A model generated the notes under the pieces. That model was not told the DNA's origin, did no database searches, and saw only the letters and a program-made list of their open reading frames with translations. From UBA4363 sp002393965 (lineage in GTDB: Bacteria; Bacteroidota; Bacteroidia; Bacteroidales; Paludibacteraceae), in assembly GCA_946542925.1 (NCBI GenBank), contig CAMNLA010000043.1, positions 16,439 through 80,438 on the forward strand: 64,000 bases of DNA. The letters run 5' to 3'. The translations under genes were made by a program, and so were the position numbers. Positions 61,748 through 64,000 of this stretch are shown in pieces (position 1 is the first letter of the stretch; every line of letters starts with the position of its first letter).

Positions 61748-62833
61748 ATGAACATAGCCGTATTAGCATCGGGAGGCGTTGACAGTTCGGTTGCCGTACA
61801 CCTGCTGAAGGAGCAGGGGGAGACTCCCGTCCTATTCTACATCAAGATCGGAATGGAAGACGAACACGGCTACATCGACTGTCCGGCAGAGGATGACATG
61901 ACCATTGTCAACTGGTTGGGTCATCACTATGGTCTGCGTGTCGAGATGGTCTCGCTGCATCAGGAATACTGGGATAACGTAGTTGCGTACACCATTGAAA
62001 AAGTCAAAGAGGGCCGTACGCCGAATCCCGACATGATGTGCAACAAGATGATCAAGTTCGGTTACTTCGACCAGCGTTGGGGGAGGGACTTCGACCTGAT
62101 TGCGACGGGTCATTACGCGACGACGACGATGATCGGCGGCAAGAAATACCTCTCGACCTCGCCTGACGTAGTGAAAGACCAGACGGACTTTCTGTCGCAG
62201 ATGAGCGGTCGTCAGATTGAGCGAGCGATATTCCCGATCGGTCACCTGATGAAGAACGACATACGCAGGATCGCATCCGAAGCGCGTCTTCCCTCGGCAA
62301 CGCGGAAAGACAGTCAGGGCATCTGTTTTTTAGGCAAGATTCACTACAACGACTTCCTGAAGCGCTATTTAGGAGAGAAGAAAGGGAAGATCGTCTGTTA
62401 CGAAGACGGGAAGATATTAGGCGAGCACAACGGATATTGGTTTCACACGATCGGTCAGAGGAAAGGCATCGGTCTGGGAGGAGGTCCGTGGTTCGTGGTA
62501 AAGAAAGACATCGAAGAAAACGTCCTCTACGTCTCGCGTGGCTATGACCCGGAAACGCAATATGGTGACGTGATCAACCTATGTGGGTTCAACTACATCA
62601 CAGACCCGTACACGCTGGAAGAGGTGGAACACGGCGGTTCGGTGGCGTGCAAATTCAAGATACGCCATACGCCGGAATTCACGGACGGGACGTTGCGCAA
62701 GATCGGTGATATCTACCGCATCAAAGCGACGCACAAGCAGCAAGGCATTGCAGCCGGTCAGTTTGCAACGGTTTACGACAGTGACGCACGCATCTGTATC
62801 GGTGGAGGGGAAATCATCACGGGAGACAAGTAA
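61748..62833 (+). CDS. mnmA: tRNA-specific 2-thiouridylase
   Basis: MnmA thiolates U34 of tRNA-Lys, -Glu and -Gln at position 2. The 361-residue protein has the PP-loop SGGVDSSVAVHLL, the first catalytic cysteine in MMCNKMIKF (Cys98), and the second in QGICFLGKI (Cys193). The C-terminal barrel includes HTIGQRKGIGLGG. It lies 16 bases before lptB. Confidence 0.95.
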   Translation: MNIAVLASGGVDSSVAVHLLKEQGETPVLFYIKIGMEDEHGYIDCPAEDDMTIVNWLGHHYGLRVEMVSLHQEYWDNVVAYTIEKVKEGRTPNPDMMCNKMIKFGYFDQRWGRDFDLIATGHYATTTMIGGKKYLSTSPDVVKDQTDFLSQMSGRQIERAIFPIGHLMKNDIRRIASEARLPSATRKDSQGICFLGKIHYNDFLKRYLGEKKGKIVCYEDGKILGEHNGYWFHTIGQRKGIGLGGGPWFVVKKDIEENVLYVSRGYDPETQYGDVINLCGFNYITDPYTLEEVEHGGSVACKFKIRHTPEFTDGTLRKIGDIYRIKATHKQQGIAAGQFATVYDSDARICIGGGEIITGDK

Positions 62834-62849
62834 CACAAAAAAACAAAAA

Positions 62850-63620
62850 ATGGAAAATGAAGGCATGGTGCTACGCACCGAGAATCTCGTCAAACGCTAC
62901 GGCAAACGTACGGTAGCGAACCACGTCTCCATCAACGTCCGTCAAGGAGAGATCGTGGGTCTGTTGGGTCCGAACGGAGCCGGGAAGACCACCACATTCT
63001 ACATGACGGTAGGTCTGGTCATTCCGAATGAAGGCAAGATATACCTGAATGATAAGGACATCACGGGAGAGCCTGTCTATCGTCGTGCTCAGATGGGCAT
63101 CGGCTATCTAGCGCAGGAGGCCTCGGTATTCCGTAAGATGACCGTAGAGGACAATATCCGTTCGGTCCTTGAAATGACGAAATTCAGCAAAGCATACCAG
63201 AAAGAGAAGTTGGAGGACCTGATTCAGGAGTTTCATCTGCAGAAGGTCCGTAAAAGTTTGGGAGACCAGTTGTCGGGAGGAGAGCGTCGCCGTACGGAGA
63301 TTGCCCGTTGTCTTGCCATTGAGCCGAAATTCATCATGCTGGATGAGCCGTTTGCAGGGGTCGATCCGATTGCGGTACAGGACATTCAGGACATTGTGTG
63401 GACGCTGAAAGACCAGAACATCGGCATCCTGATTACCGACCACAACGTGGATGAGACGTTGTCCATCACGGACCGCGCATACATGCTCTTTGACGGTAAG
63501 ATTCTCTTTCAAGGTACGGCGGAGGAATTAGCCGAGAATGCCGTTGTGAAAGAGAAGTATCTGGGGCGGGATTTTGAGTTGAAGAAGAAGACGCACGTCA
63601 AACTGTCTGATATTTCATAA
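62850..63620 (+). CDS. lptB: LPS export ABC transporter ATPase
   Basis: LptB powers extraction of lipopolysaccharide from the inner membrane with LptF and LptG. The 256-residue protein has Walker A GPNGAGKTT, the Q loop YLAQEASVFRKM (typical of LptB), the signature LSGGERRRTEIARC and Walker B FIMLDEPFAGVDP. The C-terminal tail (FELKKKTHVKLSDIS) is a little longer than in E. coli. A frame from 62583 continues upstream but overlaps mnmA, so 62850 was chosen. Confidence 0.94.
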   Translation: MENEGMVLRTENLVKRYGKRTVANHVSINVRQGEIVGLLGPNGAGKTTTFYMTVGLVIPNEGKIYLNDKDITGEPVYRRAQMGIGYLAQEASVFRKMTVEDNIRSVLEMTKFSKAYQKEKLEDLIQEFHLQKVRKSLGDQLSGGERRRTEIARCLAIEPKFIMLDEPFAGVDPIAVQDIQDIVWTLKDQNIGILITDHNVDETLSITDRAYMLFDGKILFQGTAEELAENAVVKEKYLGRDFELKKKTHVKLSDIS

Positions 63621-63647
63621 ATACATTTTTTGACAGGACATTTTTTG

Positions 63648-63685
63648 AGTCATGGCATCGTTCGTCGATGTCATGACTTTTTGTT
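63648..63685 (+). terminator. Terminator of lptB
   Basis: AGTCATGGCATCG (63648-63660) pairs with CGATGTCATGACT (63666-63678) with one wobble, around TTCGT, followed by TTTTTGTTT. Confidence 0.88.
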
Positions 63686-63690
63686 TGGTA

Positions 63691-64000
63691 TGGTCCGATG
63701 TCCCTGTCAGTATTCTGTCGTCCCGAAGGGACTTTGCGTTTGTCTTGTTTTACAAGACATTTTGGGCGGGTTGGAGGGTGACGCTCCTACGGAGTTCTAT
63801 AAGGAATAATACGTTTTATACAGGGACTCCGCTTCGCTGCATCCCTGCCTGTATTCTGTCGTCCCTACGGGACTATTTTAGAACTGCCGTTCTATGCAGG
63901 GGTTACGCTACGCTGCATTTTGCTTCGCAAGGAATCGGGCGGCGCCTTGGCAGAGATTATGCATGCATAACTCTGCGCTCGGCTTGCTCCGACATCCCTG
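63691..64000. repeat. Cluster of short repeated stem-loops
   Basis: A 33-base unit at 63701-63733 recurs at 63842-63874 with four differences. Both contain TATTCTGTCGTCCC and the small hairpin GTCCC-nnn-GGGAC. Between and around them are further small hairpins (GCTCC-TAC-GGAGT; TGTCTTG-...-CAAGACA). No gene was seen, and the cluster continues to the window end. Confidence 0.7.

Noticed and set aside
1..64000. CRISPR array or cas genes
   Set aside because: No regularly spaced repeats or Cas-like proteins were seen. The direct repeats found (51391/51601, 55781/55803, 63701/63842) are pairs only.

Overview
The window is about 64 kb of chromosome from a member of the Bacteroidota, most likely order Bacteroidales. 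This rests on gene content (DUF3256, DUF4837 and DUF2027 proteins, the GH133/GT4/GH57 glycogen operon, SurA/PpiD-type isomerase, Mpl, RNase Y), on gene order (tamB divergent from tsaD; coaX-OMP-TPR-lptC-CNNM-ppiD), and on promoters of the Bacteroidota form (TTTG, about 19-20 bases, TAnnTTTG). No rRNA, CRISPR array or intact insertion sequence was seen. The genus cannot be fixed from the sequence alone.

Layout. 1-755: no convincing gene, one long imperfect hairpin. 756-904: a histidine leader peptide and attenuator. 1011-9643: one tight plus-strand run of thioesterase, hisG, hisD, hisC, hisB, kdsB, an M16 peptidase homologue that has lost its zinc site, truA and an EamA transporter. 9692-11496: two secreted proteins on the minus strand. 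11881: tRNA-Asp. 12076-12504: PepSY-like protein. 12606-20458: minus-strand block of TPR protein, DUF3256 and a very large TamB. 20583-30989: plus-strand envelope block (tsaD, exosortase-like protein, BASS transporter, coaX, outer membrane protein, TPR lipid/envelope protein, lptC, CNNM protein, ppiD), followed by rlmN, a DUF4837 lipoprotein and pdxA. 34586-37917: htpG and an RluB-type pseudouridine synthase on the minus strand. 38197-42922: glycogen metabolism operon. 43038-45161: cation/proton antiporter. 45331-48749: mpl, dCMP deaminase, S41 protease.

48750-55820 is an accessory island. It holds pieces of a Mu-like prophage (baseplate hub, gpV-like baseplate protein, a tail-tape fragment, a tail-chaperone fragment, a 5'-truncated MuF minor head protein fused to a CdiA-CT-like toxin domain) in mixed orientation. 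Between them lie a Panacea-type toxin-antitoxin pair, an ASCH protein, several very small genes that share a copied translation-start segment, and a candidate small RNA. No phage transposase, terminase or capsid gene is present, so the prophage is defective. Two 16-base direct repeats on a 22-base period at 55781-55818 look like MuA-type end sites.

55953-63620 returns to core genes: a small secreted helical protein, rny, a probable 6S RNA, zapA, a coiled-coil protein, DUF2027/Smr protein, queA, mnmA and lptB. The last 300 bases hold short repeated stem-loops and no gene.

The most informative regulatory element is the complete his attenuator, where leader, anti-terminator and terminator can all be drawn. 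The most interesting accessory items are the MuF-toxin fusion, the Panacea pair, the orphan exosortase-like gene and the candidate small RNA at 52417.
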